This document shows, in pieces, positions 44,485 through 56,471 of a stretch of DNA of 64,000 nucleotides. The stretch spans positions 1 through 64,000 of the forward strand of contig WHVA01000254.1 of assembly GCA_015179125.1 (NCBI GenBank), read 5' to 3'. Made by a program: the position numbers and the translations under genes. Every line of letters begins with the position of its first letter. Positions within the stretch are counted from its first letter, which is position 1. The DNA comes from Gautieria morchelliformis. Its lineage: Eukaryota > Basidiomycota > Agaricomycetes > Gomphales > Gomphaceae. The notes below the pieces were generated by a model. It saw only the letters and a list, made by a program, of their open reading frames with translations, searched no databases and was not told where the DNA came from.

Positions 44485-47195
44485 TGTCAGGGGACACCCT
44501 GTTTTCCATTTCCAGTTCCGACTCCATTTCCGACTCCGCTTCTGGTTCCAATTCCATCTCCGCCTCTGCCTTCGGAAATGATTCCGCTTCTGGGAGAACT
44601 TCCACCAGTTCTGTTCGCTTTTCCAGTTCCACTCCAATTTCCGACTTCCGCTCTTGGAACAGTGTCGGAAATCAGGCGACTCACGTAATAGGTGGCATCA
44701 AGGGTCGATCAAGGGTCAGGGAGGTCAGGGGGATGCAGGGTTGATGGCGAGTGCCAAGTGCTGTCCCTGGCTGCGCAGCATAGTATAATACGGGCTCGCT
44801 GACATTGGGGGTCCTTAGACTTTTCTCTTTGGATTTCCCCTTGTCAGGTGAGAATCCCCCCTCTTGTATACTCTGTTCGTTTATACATACTTTGGATTTC
44901 CCCTTGTCAGTTGTGTGGTAGTGTGATCTCCACAACCAACCAGGGTTGCCCTTACAGCAGAAAAGTCTCTTCCCTAGAGGACCGGCGGTCGTACTGCGCA
45001 TTGCATTTGCCATAGGTGCGTTCGGAATCGGAGACAGCGACTCGGAGATCGCGACCTCTTCCGCACACACAGTGTACGACAGCCCCTCTTCTTACATCGA
45101 GCTCCCAACTCCGGAAATCCCGTCCCATATTTCTCCTTCTGACATGGATCCGGACGATCGTCTTCGGAATATGGAGGAGGAATTGACGCGGAACTGGATG
45201 AAGACTGACGCGATTGAAACAGCCTTACAAGCGATTTTGGCTAAGTTAGATATTCCACAAAGTGGTGGAAATGAAATGCTGGACAATCCGGATTTCGGAA
45301 AAGCGGAAGTAGCGGAAGAGAGGGTCTCCGCAAAGTTAGCAAAGGTCAAACCCGCAACTCCGGTGGACTTTGACGGAGATCGGGAGAAGGGACGCGCATT
45401 CTTCAACACATGCAGCATCTACTTCGCAATTGTCGGAGACCTCTTTCCAAACGACCAGGCTCGGATTCACTGGGCATTGTCCTTTTTCAAGTCGGACCGC
45501 GCAGCCCGTTTTGCAAACAAGGTGATCCGACATGAAGCAAAGGGCAAGGGGAACTACTTCCGGGACTGGGACGCCTTCGAGAGAACATTTTCTGACCAGT
45601 TCTGCCCGAAAAACGAGCAGCTCACAGCCCTTACGAAGCTCGAGGGGACAAGCTGGTACCAGGCCAAGGATCTGGTCGATGATTACATCGATCGCTTCCA
45701 GGAGCTCATCGATCTTGCGGAGTATGACGACGACAAGATGATCGTCATCAAATTCCGATGAGGACTTGATCCGACACTCCAGAACCAAGTCGTGCTGCTT
45801 GGGGATGGAGCTCCAGATTTTGATGACCCAGAAGGGTGGTACCAAGCTGCGCAGAGGGTGTCCCGGAACAGGGAAGCAAATGAGGCCTTCGTGGAGACAA
45901 ACCGGAACATGACTCACAGTTCCACTCGTCCTACTCCACCTATGCCAAAACCTGGAAGTGCATTCATTCCCACACGGAAAGTATTTCCGACGGTTGCTCC
46001 GCCTGCTCCTATTAGGAACCATAGCCCTCCTCCCTCGAAGAGTGGCCCTGCCCCGATGGATGTTGACCCCATGCGCGGAAAAGGCCACAGAACTATCACC
46101 TGTTTCCGATGCCGACAACCAGGCCACTATGCTCGCGAGTGCCCCCAAGCCTTTGACATCCGGCTCATGACCACGGAGGAGAAACTCGAGCTCCTCCGAG
46201 AGTTCCTCGCACTCGCAGACATAAGCGGAGTGCCCACTGCGGAAGGAATTTCTGAAAATGCAGAACATGGTGCATCGGAAGCGGAAGATGCGTCGGATTT
46301 TGTGACACGCAGCGGGTGAGATGTGTGCCCCTGCTGCCTGTACATAACCGGTTTGCCTGTCTTGAAGTAGAGAATGAAAAGCCCCCACTCCCCTCACTTC
46401 ATACAGACCCACCGGATAAAGTCACACAAAAACCGAATCCGACACCCCGTCCATCCCGCATCCGCCCTTGGGAGAAACACCTTCCGAAGTGCTATGTTGT
46501 TGCCGCCACCCCTGGCCCCAAGTCACTAGTCATTAAGTTGGAGATCCAGACGACAGATACGGCGGAAGTCAAATCCAGACCCGCCCTTGTCGATTGCGGG
46601 GCCACTGGTCAGTTTATAGACCGGGACTATGTGGAACGGAACCGACTGACCACGTGGAAGTTGCAACGTGCGATCCCAGTGTTCAATGTGGATGGAAGCC
46701 CCAACGAGGCAGGGTCCATCACGGAGATAGTAGACACAATTCTCCGCTATGATGGACACACAGAACGCACTTCCTTTGCAGTCACCAGCCTGGGGAAGCA
46801 AGACATCATCCTCGGGTTTACCTGGCTCCAGGAGCACAAACCGGAGATCAATTGGCAGACTCGGAAGGTGCTGATGAGTCGGTGCCCAGCCAAGTGTCAC
46901 ATGTGCCGATCGGAAGTGCGGAAGGAGCACCAGGAGCAGCGGAAGACCGAACGGCTCATACAGACATGTCGTTCTGGCCCCCATCCACTGCTTGCAGAAG
47001 AAGACTCGGAAGCGGAATTTGAACCGGCTCCCACATTCGATTCCAATTCCGATTCCGATTCCGATTCTGATTCCGATTCTGATTCCGATTCTGATTCCGA
47101 CTCTGACGTCATCCGACTCAGCCCGGAAGAGGCTCTGGTGGAGGGGGAGCGCTTGCTGTACGTAAACCTTCCACCGGAAGCGGAACACATCCGCG
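44485..47195 (+). mobile_element. Ty3/gypsy element C, 5' part
   Basis: A 5' LTR (44,485-44,956) starts TGTCAGGGGACACC and ends GCCCTTACA. It is followed by gag (about 45,144-46,318) with the Retrotrans-gag pattern and a knuckle CFRCRQPGHYARECP, then a protease region (VDCGATGQFIDRDYV) to 47,195, where a family B LTR begins. RT and later parts are missing. A solo LTR of the same family lies antisense at 18,034-18,523. Broken. Confidence 0.88.
47035..47105 (+). repeat. GATTCC hexanucleotide repeat coding for Asp-Ser
   Basis: About eleven GATTCC/GATTCT units in frame give an Asp-Ser run after the protease region of element C. The family's LTRs carry related GGAAGCGGA words. Confidence 0.9.
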
Positions 47196-48460
47196 TGTCA
47201 AGATTGGTTTTTAGGCGTTAATATCGTGTACTAGTGAACACAGCGAATGCCCGAATAACTTGTGCAAATAAGTATGCCGTTCGGCGAATGGGTGAACTGA
47301 TGAATGTTCACGAAACAAGAGGGTTGCCCAAACGGGGCTCGCCCTATCTACAGTCGTAGCGAAATAGCTCGCAGCACTTGACGATGTAACGTGCAAGATA
47401 TCGCGGAAGGGCTGTCTAAGTTTTGGCGGTCCCTTCGCTGGCGAAGGTGCTCCTTCAGAGCCCTTCGCCAACAGCACAGAAAGTAGTTCGAAGGCTAAGG
47501 TAGCGAAAATGAAGTACGGGGACTCACCAGTGATGCCTAAGTCCTTGGCTGGTTGAAGATAGAAATCTTCAAGGGGAGGCTCAAGATGATGATCACAGTG
47601 AGGTCAAGTTTGCACAAGATGGACGATAATTGAACTGGGGAATATACATGCGAATGTAAACTACTTATATCGAATGCTCGTAAGGTATCGGCGAATAGGA
47701 AAGAGGCCGTCACGAGTCAGGGTTGGATAGGGGTGTGCAGTCATGATACTAAGCAGATGGAATAAACATACAATAGAATGTGAGAAGAAGGAGAACATGA
47801 AATGACGGAGAGTAAAGGTGGCGAAGGCACTTATGGACAAAACCATGTCTTGGGACCCGCATACAGGCTACCCTGCACGGGCTCTTGGTCTACTGGGTTG
47901 ATTCCGCACGACCTATGGAAGGGATGTCCTGCGAACATACTTTGACCATACGAACACCCAATGGGGTTGGATTTAAGAAGACGATGGGGTTAATGATGAA
48001 CCATCATGCCGGGTGAATGGTATCAATCGTTTTTGATGGTGTGCCTGCTGGCGAATGATGCGAGCGGCGAATAGCCATTTGGCGAAATGCAAGGAAGGGC
48101 GAACAGAAGTGACATAGGGGAGGAGAGGTCGAGGTGGAGGGTGAAGCCGAGCGAACACTGAGGAGGAGTAGCGAAAGGGAAAATGGGGATATCAAGGTGC
48201 AGGAAATACATAGGTCATGACAATCCGATTGTCAGAACACCATCGGAAGAGGGTCGAGCAGAGGAGGTGATAGGCCCAAGAATGACTGCTAAGTTAGTCT
48301 GAAGACGTCGATTGTTTGTTGACGACATAACCATGGTCATTGATGCGAACAGCGAGAATCGGTTGCCGAACATGACAATGGCGATCGGAACGAACACGGA
48401 GATGGAGTGACAAATGGTAGGACAGAGCACCTGAATATGAGAAATAAACGCGTCATGACA
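47196..48460 (+). repeat. Family B LTR without target duplication
   Basis: It is 1,265 bp, with start TGTCAAGATTGG and end CGTCATGACA as in the copy at 20,950. The 5-bp flanks differ (CCGCG left, ACGAA right), and each side belongs to a different gypsy element. This suggests recombination between two family B insertions. Confidence 0.85.
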
Positions 48461-51400
48461 ACGAAGACCCTGTTCTCTGAAGACCGGACACGAGGCCAAC
48501 ACATCCTTACTGATGCACCTAAACGCAACCAGTATCGACGGTCGGCCAGTAGGGAAAACACGAGCCGGTCGTACTATAAAACCGCCAAAACAGCACGACG
48601 ATGCCAACGTAGCAGTAAAACCACTTACCACGAACACCACCATGGAAACGGTCAGAGAGAGAAAGGCCCCCAGAGAGAAACGAAACTGGAGGGCGCAAAG
48701 AAAATCCTCTGATGCCCGCAACGTGGCCGCCCCATCCAATTTGGTCAAACCCTGAGCCAGGATGCCGGAAGAAGACACAGACCCGGAAATTGAAGCTCCT
48801 CAAATTAACGAGGATTTATATGTGGCCGCACCATCCTTTGAAGAAATGATATCGATGTTCGACCCCTCATTTAAGTTCCTGACTATTTTAAAGGAACAGT
48901 ATCAAAAAGACAATTTTTTTAAAGGAATAATCGATAATTTACAACACCACGACAATTTTCTAATGCAAGACGGCTTGCTTTACATCAAGATGAGTGGTGA
49001 ACCGCGCCTCTGCATCCCGGATGGCGCCCACGGAAACAAAGGAATAAAAGAATGCGTAATATCACATGCGCACTCCTTATTAGCACATCTAGGAAGCCGT
49101 AAGACGTACTATTACCTGCAAGCTCACGTATGGTGGCCGAGAATCTATGCAGACACGAAGGTTTATTGTGAAAGCTGTCACATATGTGCCGTCGTGAAAC
49201 CGGTAAACCAGAAACAGTATGGAAACCTGAACCCACTAAAAGTCCCAAACCGCGCTGGCAGCAGATCGGTATCGACTTCGTGGGACCACTCCCGATATCC
49301 TGCAATAGAAGTGGTGAATTCGATATGATTTGCGTAGTAATCGACCACTTAACTTCAATAGTACACCTCGCCCCGTCAAAGCAAACATACGGTGCGAAAC
49401 AGATCGCGGAGCTAGTGTTCAACACGGTTTACAAGCTACACGGTATCCCTGAGGTCATAATTAGTGATAGGGACTCGCTATTCACATCAGCCTTCTGGGA
49501 AAGGCTACATACCCTGATAGGCGGTGAGTTGCGCATGTCCACGGCCTACCACCCACAGACAGACGGCGCAACAGAAAGGGCAAACAGGACGATTACGCAG
49601 ATGCTCAGAATGGTAGTGGCGGCAGACCAAAAGGACTGGGTCTTGAAGCTACCCGCAATTGAGTTCGCATTCAACAGTGCACGATCGGACACGACAGGGT
49701 TTACTCCTTTCTTCCTGAACTTCGGAAGCCTACCAAGGCCCATGATATGGGACTCGGGGCGAGAACAGATGCCAGGAGTAAGGCATTTTGCACAGAAACT
49801 GAAAGACGCCCTGATAACTGCACATGATTCAATTCTTACCCAGCGAGTGAAACAGACCTACGCGGCTAACAGGAAGAGACGGCCCGCCCCTTTCAAGGTA
49901 GGGGACCTAGTATACCTGTCAACAGTGAACCTGAAGCTCCCAAAAGGAAGGGCTCGTAAGCTATCACCAAAATACATAGGTCCCTACAGAATAACAAATG
50001 AGTTAGTAAAAGGATCAACTTACAAACTGGCCTTACCGAACGAGCTGCTAGCGCGCGACATACACCCCGTATTCCACGCTAACCTATTATGCATACATAT
50101 CGCAAATGATGATCGATGTTTCCCAGGACGATCCGTGACACAGGTTACCGATCTAGGGGACGCCCCGTTAGAATGGCACGTGAAAAGACTAGAAACGCAC
50201 TGTAAGTCCGGAAAGGACGCCTGGTTCGGGGTCCTATGGCAGAGCAATGACAGAACCTGGCTTCCCTTCGTGTCAGTAAAACATCTGGCAGCATTGGACG
50301 CTTACCTGGAGGAACAAGACATAGCTAGCATCGATGATCTGCTGAACGGCACCGGACAGCCCCCTCCGGACATTGAACAAATATTGGACTTACCAGAATG
50401 GAAAAGCACTACGCCCACGATCGACAGCAACGCAATCACGCTGACAATACCGATCGACAGAGACATTCCCTATAAAAAGAGGGATAAGACAGGTCTGAAG
50501 CTGACAGTGACACTCACCCCTATGTCTGGCAACAACACCCCACAACCCGCTCCCCCGACTACTCAGCAGCTGTGGCACAACGCGTCCACGCTCCACGAAT
50601 ATGCTGGAGGACCGGACCCAGGACCTGCGCCCCCAGGCTACGAGGCCTGGTTGGCGGCGCAGTCATTCTACGCCGCCAACAGGCACCCCCGTGAAAATCC
50701 TGATGATGCTATATCAGACATATCAGACGTCTTTAGCCACTTTGATTCGATATCGCAATACGCAGCAACTGACCAGGTGCCCGCTGTACAACAAGTACCC
50801 CCCCCACCATCCGCGGCAGGTACGCATGCCTATCCTCCCAGATACTATGGCGCGCCGTCTCCACAAGTTCCACCTCGAAACGCTGCTGCATATGGACACC
50901 CCCCCTATCAGCGGACACAGATGAGTCACTCAGACTACTACTCACCGTACCGCGTCCCCGCTCGAGTGCGACATGAGACACCCGAAGAGAGCTTTATGGA
51001 GCATTACACCTCCTTCGGCCTCTTCCAGCAGATCAACGATAGGGCTATGGCCAACTATAACTCCGCCTTCGACCACGGGCAACGATCGTTCCGAGGAGGA
51101 CGTCAAGGGAGGGGAAGGGGGAGGGGTGCCACCGACAGTCAGCAGTTGGACAGGGACCGTGCACCCAGGTGCAACAACGGCCAGACCCGCGTGCCCAGAC
51201 AGCACCCTAGGAATGCGGCGGCTGGCCCTAGCCAGCCCGCACCCGCGGCGCAGGCAGCTGCTCCACCACCGGCTGCAAACACATCCGAACCTGGTATGTT
51301 ACCTGAAAATCCGCACTCAACACTATCAGCCGCTGATGAACGAGCGTTCGAAGCCGTGGTCCAGCAAATCATCAACGGCGTGGCCGAATTGGCCACTGGA

Positions 51401-51584
51401 ACCGAAGAGGATATGCTGGACGCCGCCGACTAGATACCGGGGTTAGTACTCACTTTCTTTGCTGGATTCAGGGATAGGGTGTTCACTACCTTGTAGCGAA
51501 GGAGGGCGAGTGTAAGGACCCAGGCTAGCTTACTAACGCCGAGCCCTTACAGACTCCGACCGACTAAAGATAGAACTAGAAAAA
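48461..51584 (+). mobile_element. Ty3/gypsy element D, 3' part
   Basis: Integrase and its extension (48,762-51,433), then a polypurine tract GAAGGAGGGCGAG and an LTR start TGTAAGGACCC at 51,510. The family resembles element E at 56,191 in integrase sequence and LTR start. The LTR is incomplete before the foldback array. Gag to RNase H are missing. Confidence 0.85.
48762..51433 (+). pseudogene. Element D integrase with long Pro/Gln and RGG tail
   Basis: An HHCC zinc-binding part (HAHSLLAHLGSRKTYYYLQ ... CESCHIC) is followed by a DDE core with IDFVGPLP, SDRDSLFTSAFW and YHPQTDGATERANR. A GPY-type module KLSPKYIGPYRI and a chromodomain-like part (VLWQSNDRTWLP) come next. The polypeptide then runs on for about 330 residues: Pro/Tyr/Gln-rich, then an RGG box (RGGRQGRGRGRG at about 51,090-51,125), then a helical acidic end. 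RGG boxes bind RNA in many proteins. This tail is unusual for a gypsy integrase. Confidence 0.8.
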
Positions 51585-53314
51585 CCGTGTTCTTTATCGT
51601 TGTCAACTCCAGCCACGCGTGAGTCTGGTCTCTACTCCTCTTTTTTTGCTTCATACTGATTTCTCATCGTTAGCCGCCGCCACGACGGTTCTTTATTCTT
51701 GGTTATTCTGGGCAATTCTAGCGCGCGTGAGTTAAGCCGCACGTGTTCTTTATCGTTGTCAACTCCAGCCGCGCGTGAGTCTGGCCTCTACTCCTCTTTT
51801 TTTGCTTCATGCTGATTTCTCATCGTTTCTTATCACTAAAAGAATGTAGAGCCAGTAAACGTGCAAGCCGCGCATATTCTTTATCGTTGTCAACTCCAGC
51901 CACGCGTGAGTCTGGCCTCTACTCCTCTTTTTTTGCTTCATACTGGTTTCTCGTTGTTTCTTATCACTCAAAGAACGTAGAGCCGCCGCCGCGACGGTTC
52001 TTTATTCTTGGTTATTCTTGGCAATTCTAGCATGTGTGAGTCTGGCCTCTACTCCTCTTTTTTTGCTTCATACTGATTTCTCGTCGTTTCTTATCACTAA
52101 AAGAACGTAGAGCCGCCGCCGCGACGGTTCTTTATTCTTGGCAATTCTAGCGTGCATGAGTGTTTTATTGTTGTCAATTCCAGCCGCACGTGAGTCTGGC
52201 CTCACCTACTCCTCTGTTCTTTCTTCATACTGATTTCTCATCGTTTCTTATCACTAAAAGAAGGTAGAGCCGACACCGCAACAGTTCTTTATTGTTGTAA
52301 ACTCTAGCGTGCGTGAGTCAGGCTTCGCCTGTCGTGTACGGAAACTGCGATGGCAGTACTTGCAGCAATGTGGGAGCATCTGTAAGTTTCCCGTTAGGCA
52401 AGCATCTCACAGCGTATATGAAAAAAAAAGGTCGAAGCCTGACTCACGCGCGCTAGAGTTTACAACAATAAAGAACTGTTGCGGCGTCGGCTCTACCTTC
52501 TTTTAGTGATAAGAAACGACGAGAAATCAGTATGAAGAAAGAACAGAGGAGTAGGTGAGGCCAGACTCACGCGCGGCTGGAATTGACAACGACAAAAAAC
52601 TCACGCGTGCTAGAATTGCCAAGAATAAAGAACTGTCACGGCGGCGGCTCTACGTTCTTTTAGTGATAAGAAACGACGAGAAATCAGTATGAAGCAAAAA
52701 AAGAGGAGTAGAGGCCAGACTCACGCACACTAGAATTGCCAAGAATAACCAAGAATAAAGAACCGTCGCGGCGGCGGCTCTACGTTCTTTTAGTGATAAG
52801 AAATGACGAGAAATCAGCATGAAGCAAAAAAAGAGGAGTAGAGGCCAGACTCACGCGTGGCTGGAGTTGACAACGATAAAGAATATGCGCGGCTTGCACA
52901 TTTACTGGCTCTACATTCTTTTAGTGATAAGAAATGATGAGAAATCAGCATGAAGCAAAAAAAGAGGAGTAGAGGCCAGACTCACACGCGGCTGAAGTTG
53001 ACAACGATAAAGAACACGTGCGGCTTAACTCACGCGCGCTAGAATTGCCCAGAATAACCAAGAATAAAGAACCGTCGTGGCGGCGGCTAACGACGAGAAA
53101 TCAGTATGAAGCAAAAAAAGAGGAGTAGAGACCAGACTCACGCGTGGCTGGAGTTGACAATGATAAAGAACACGCGCGGCTTGCACGTTTACTGGCTCTA
53201 CGTTCTTTTAGTGATAAGAAACGACGAGAAATCAGCATGAAGCAAAAAAAGGCCAGACTCACGCGCAGCTGGAGTTGACAACGATAAAGAACACGCGTGG
53301 CTTGCACATTTACT
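51585..53314. repeat. Foldback-like palindrome of tandem repeats
   Basis: The left arm (51,585-52,327) carries five tandem units of about 130-165 bp reading rightward. The right arm (52,433-53,314) carries six units of the same kind in reverse. The 105-bp loop is unique. Each unit has TTCTTTAT(C/T)GTTG, GCGTGAGTCTGGCCTC, a T7 run with GCTTCAT, TTTCTTATCACTAAAAG and a GCCGCCGCGAC block. No open frame covers a unit. Long inverted arms made of tandem repeats define Foldback-type elements. No clear target duplication is seen at the ends. Confidence 0.85.
52328..52432. other. Loop of the foldback structure
   Basis: 105 bp of unique sequence between GGCTTCG and CGAAGCC, with a run of nine A near its right end. 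It has no coding potential. Confidence 0.8.
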
Positions 53315-53827
53315 AGTACCGTTGCCACGTCGGCTCGAACGTTCTCGGAGAACGTTCTGACCATGGAAGTCACCATGCCGCAATACATTGAATGGGATGG
53401 CTGGAATCAAAAGGTAGTTGATCGGCATGTATAAACGCGTCTTAGTACTAGTAGTTAGGTAATCAAAGACAACGATGTACAGACACGTACACAGACGGCA
53501 GTGGGCGATGGGTCATGCTGGATAGCTCCGCATGGACCGCATAGGCAGCAGCCACGGACCATAGGCTCCAGAGGAGGCGGACACCGCGCAGGAGCTGCGA
53601 TTGTGCTATGGAGGAGGCGGCCACCGCGGTCGTGCCCAGTAATGCGCTATGAGGCACGGCTGATGCACCTTGTAGCTTGTAGCGCCCGTGAGGGCTTTGG
53701 GCCGGAAATACACAGACCCCTGAAGAGTATGTAAATAGCCTTGGGCTTCCGGGCATTTTGGTTTTTTACTGATGGAGCCCCGGGGTCGCCATTTTGTTTT
53801 TTTGCCTGCTCCCTCAAAAAATATCAC
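53315..53827. other. Spacer with a heat-shock-element-like palindrome
   Basis: At 53,337-53,357 two 10-bp arms GAACGTTCTC and GAGAACGTTC face each other around one base. The arms contain GAA/TTC pairs as in heat-shock elements. No gene is convincing in this stretch. Confidence 0.45.
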
Positions 53828-55815
53828 GTGACACCAGGTAACTCCGGATTTCCTATCGTGTTATCTCTATAAGTTGGGAATACACGCCCTCACAGCTACA
53901 GGGTCTTTAGTAGGCCACCATGTCTTGGCCGTGGTAGGTGTGGGTGAGTGTCCAGCTCGCTGTCGATATTCTAATCAAACTGCTCTGGGTCATTACAGCT
54001 CTATTCGGAATGGGTCTGGTGCGGGGCTTCCCCCTTGTACGACAAATTTGGAGTGAGAAGGAGGCTGTGCATTTAGAGCAGCAATACCATTTGCATTGCG
54101 AGGTGTCTCCTCATGCGCCGGTCTTTCCCCTTGCCGGATCGAGCTTCAGCTTTGCTGTTCTTCTTGAGCCATTTCTCCCGATACTATATCGAGCCTCTTT
54201 CATCTCAGCTTCCGAGGGTACAAAGACACTTACGAGATCAGCGCCCAGTGAATGAATACAGGACCATCGACTATACTCCTCCATGGAGCAGGATGCCCAG
54301 TCGAGTAGCCGTGTTCTGTGCTATTGTGTGGTGTGGATCAAATCTACATTTACTGTGAGCGCATTCGCTGCAATTCCGAACCGGTAGCTCTTTTGAAGTA
54401 CAGAAGACAGCCCTACAAACCATTTATGAGGTATAGCTACAGCGTTATGTTCATCTCTAACCATCTCACAGTGTATGGCCTGCCCATTGTTCTCCTGGCC
54501 CGGCATTGGCAAGGTTCGGCTACGTGATTGTGTATTAGCAACGTCGCTACGGTTGCCGAAACCATGCCTACCGGTCCTTCATTCCCATTGGTACATCACA
54601 GCCTATCAATTAATCGTGCGCAAATTAGCAGGTGGGGTCCAATTCTTCTAAACTCTATCAAATGGCCACATAATGTACATCACGAATGCTCCCGGTATAT
54701 ATGATTCATCGATTAGACTTGCAGCTGGACGGACATGGTCCGCTTTCCTGACCCAGGAACCTCGGCAGGAACATCGAGGCTTTACGACAAGCAGTGCATA
54801 CGCTGATCTTGAGCACCTGCAAGAAAACCGGCATGCTGGAAGATTGTCCCACTACTACGCGTCTTGTTCTCTGCCGGTAGATCGGTTCTCACAGCGCGGC
54901 AAGGCTAGCATACGACGAATGATATGTGGATGCGTAACCCGCCACTACGGGGTGGAACATCTACTCTTCCCTCATTGCCATCGGCCTCTTAAAACCTATC
55001 AAAGATTTCATCATGAATCGTACGAGCCATCGATCGCTTCGATCTGGTGAATGACGCATCTACACTATCTGAACATTCGAGACATTGGACTGCTCCCATT
55101 ACAACTCGTCTACATCATATCTTCCTGGTATGTATTCGTGGTTCATGGATTAGAATTCAGCCGCGTGGATTGGCTTTCCGGCTCTTCGCCGTGACCTGGG
55201 AACAACTATTACGCATCTTGTTCTCAGCCCGTAAACCCCCTCAATTTTCTTCAACTCTTGGGCAGCTTGTTTATCACGAGATCATGATTAATACCATATC
55301 AGTAGTGCATGTGTACAATGTCAAGGATGTCCTGCTGTAGTAACTAAGAAGAAACGGGAAGGCAAGGGACAATACAGAATAGTAGATGTAAAATATGCTG
55401 GAGCATCATGAGACGTGCAGGACCGTCGAAAGTGTTGAGACAGTGAGACAGTATAGAGAGAGTCGTGGGTGTCACAGCTTGGTGAGTCACGGATAGTTGC
55501 TGGCCAGATATTGTTCATAAGGAAAACCGGTATGCTGCAAAGATTTTGTCCCAATACTACGCCGTGTTGTTCCCAGCCCGTAGATCGCACCCTTTTTCTT
55601 CACCTCTCACGCAGCATTCACGAGATCACGACTAAAGCAGATTAAATGCATTGGTACGTGAGAGCTAATCAAGAAGAAGGGAAATGCAACATCAGGAACG
55701 GCCGATTCCGGCTTGTAATTCGGCCATATTTACGCAGCAGGAATCAGACGCAAAATACGTTGGACCAACATCATGAGATGGTCGACATTTCAATTTTACA
55801 GGGCCAAGGCGCCAA
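53828..55815 (+). repeat. Inverted segmental duplication, right copy (module H)
   Basis: Reverse complement of 35,120-36,445, but longer. A part of about 290-340 bp (ACCGG(C/T)ATGCTG to GAGATC and on to the CATGAGA word) is present in duplicate at about 55,190-55,420 and 55,520-55,815, which explains part of the extra length. The shared open frame FGMGLVRGFPL lies at about 54,005-54,040. No gene family recognised. Confidence 0.75.
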
Positions 55816-56190
55816 GCCAGCCGCAATTCTGTCTTGGCCAAACAGCCACCTGTCCACGAATATAATCCAGCCGTCTCAACATTAAGCCCCTACCAAAAAA
55901 CATGAACCGGGGTTTAATAGAAAGCTCTCCATGAGCACATTCCTGGAAAATTATTCTTTTCATATTATCTTCAAAGTTAATTCAGTTATAAGCATATGTT
56001 TGTCTTGCATATATGATATTGTTCTTACTCTCGTGTATATTTCTTATTGCATGCACGCTTGCACTTGCACCAACTGATGGCTCCTTACAATGATTATGAA
56101 TATGAACCGGCGTATATTACTGTAATCGCAATTTACTCGACGAACTCCATTATTTTCGACGCCGAAGACGTCGCGCTTCATGTCCTGGCG
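55816..56190. other. AT-rich spacer before element E
   Basis: No gene, repeat or clear site recognised. Confidence 0.5.
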
Positions 56191-56412
56191 TGTAAGGAAC
56201 CGGCATAATTACCAGCGGAGACCCAATATGGCCGACCACTTACGCATACCAAAAGGTAAGACACGGGCACCTAGGCCCGTGTCTTCTCATATAAGTAGCC
56301 TACCGAAACAATACATGTACGAGAGAGAGAACTGACCCCGAACATATACTTGGTTACAACTGGTCATCCCGTCTGCTAAGTTATTTCGAAGTCCCCTCTA
56401 ACCCATCTTACA
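56191..56412 (+). repeat. 5' LTR of element E
   Basis: It starts TGTAAGGAACC, ends ATCTTACA, and is followed by TTTTTTGACCC. A palindromic GACACGGGC...GCCCGTGTC hairpin lies near 56,260. Confidence 0.75.
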
Positions 56413-56471
56413 TTTTTTGACCCATCTTCACAAATCCAACACCTTCCAAAACTCTCCGGCCTGATCAACCG

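Noticed and set aside
51809-52506. Small proteins in the tandem array
   Set aside because: Frames recur only because the DNA units recur, and they do not span whole units; the array is non-coding.
53463-53756. Minus-strand protein-coding gene in the spacer
   Set aside because: A 97-codon frame with no motif, no partner exon and no conservation with any other part of the window.
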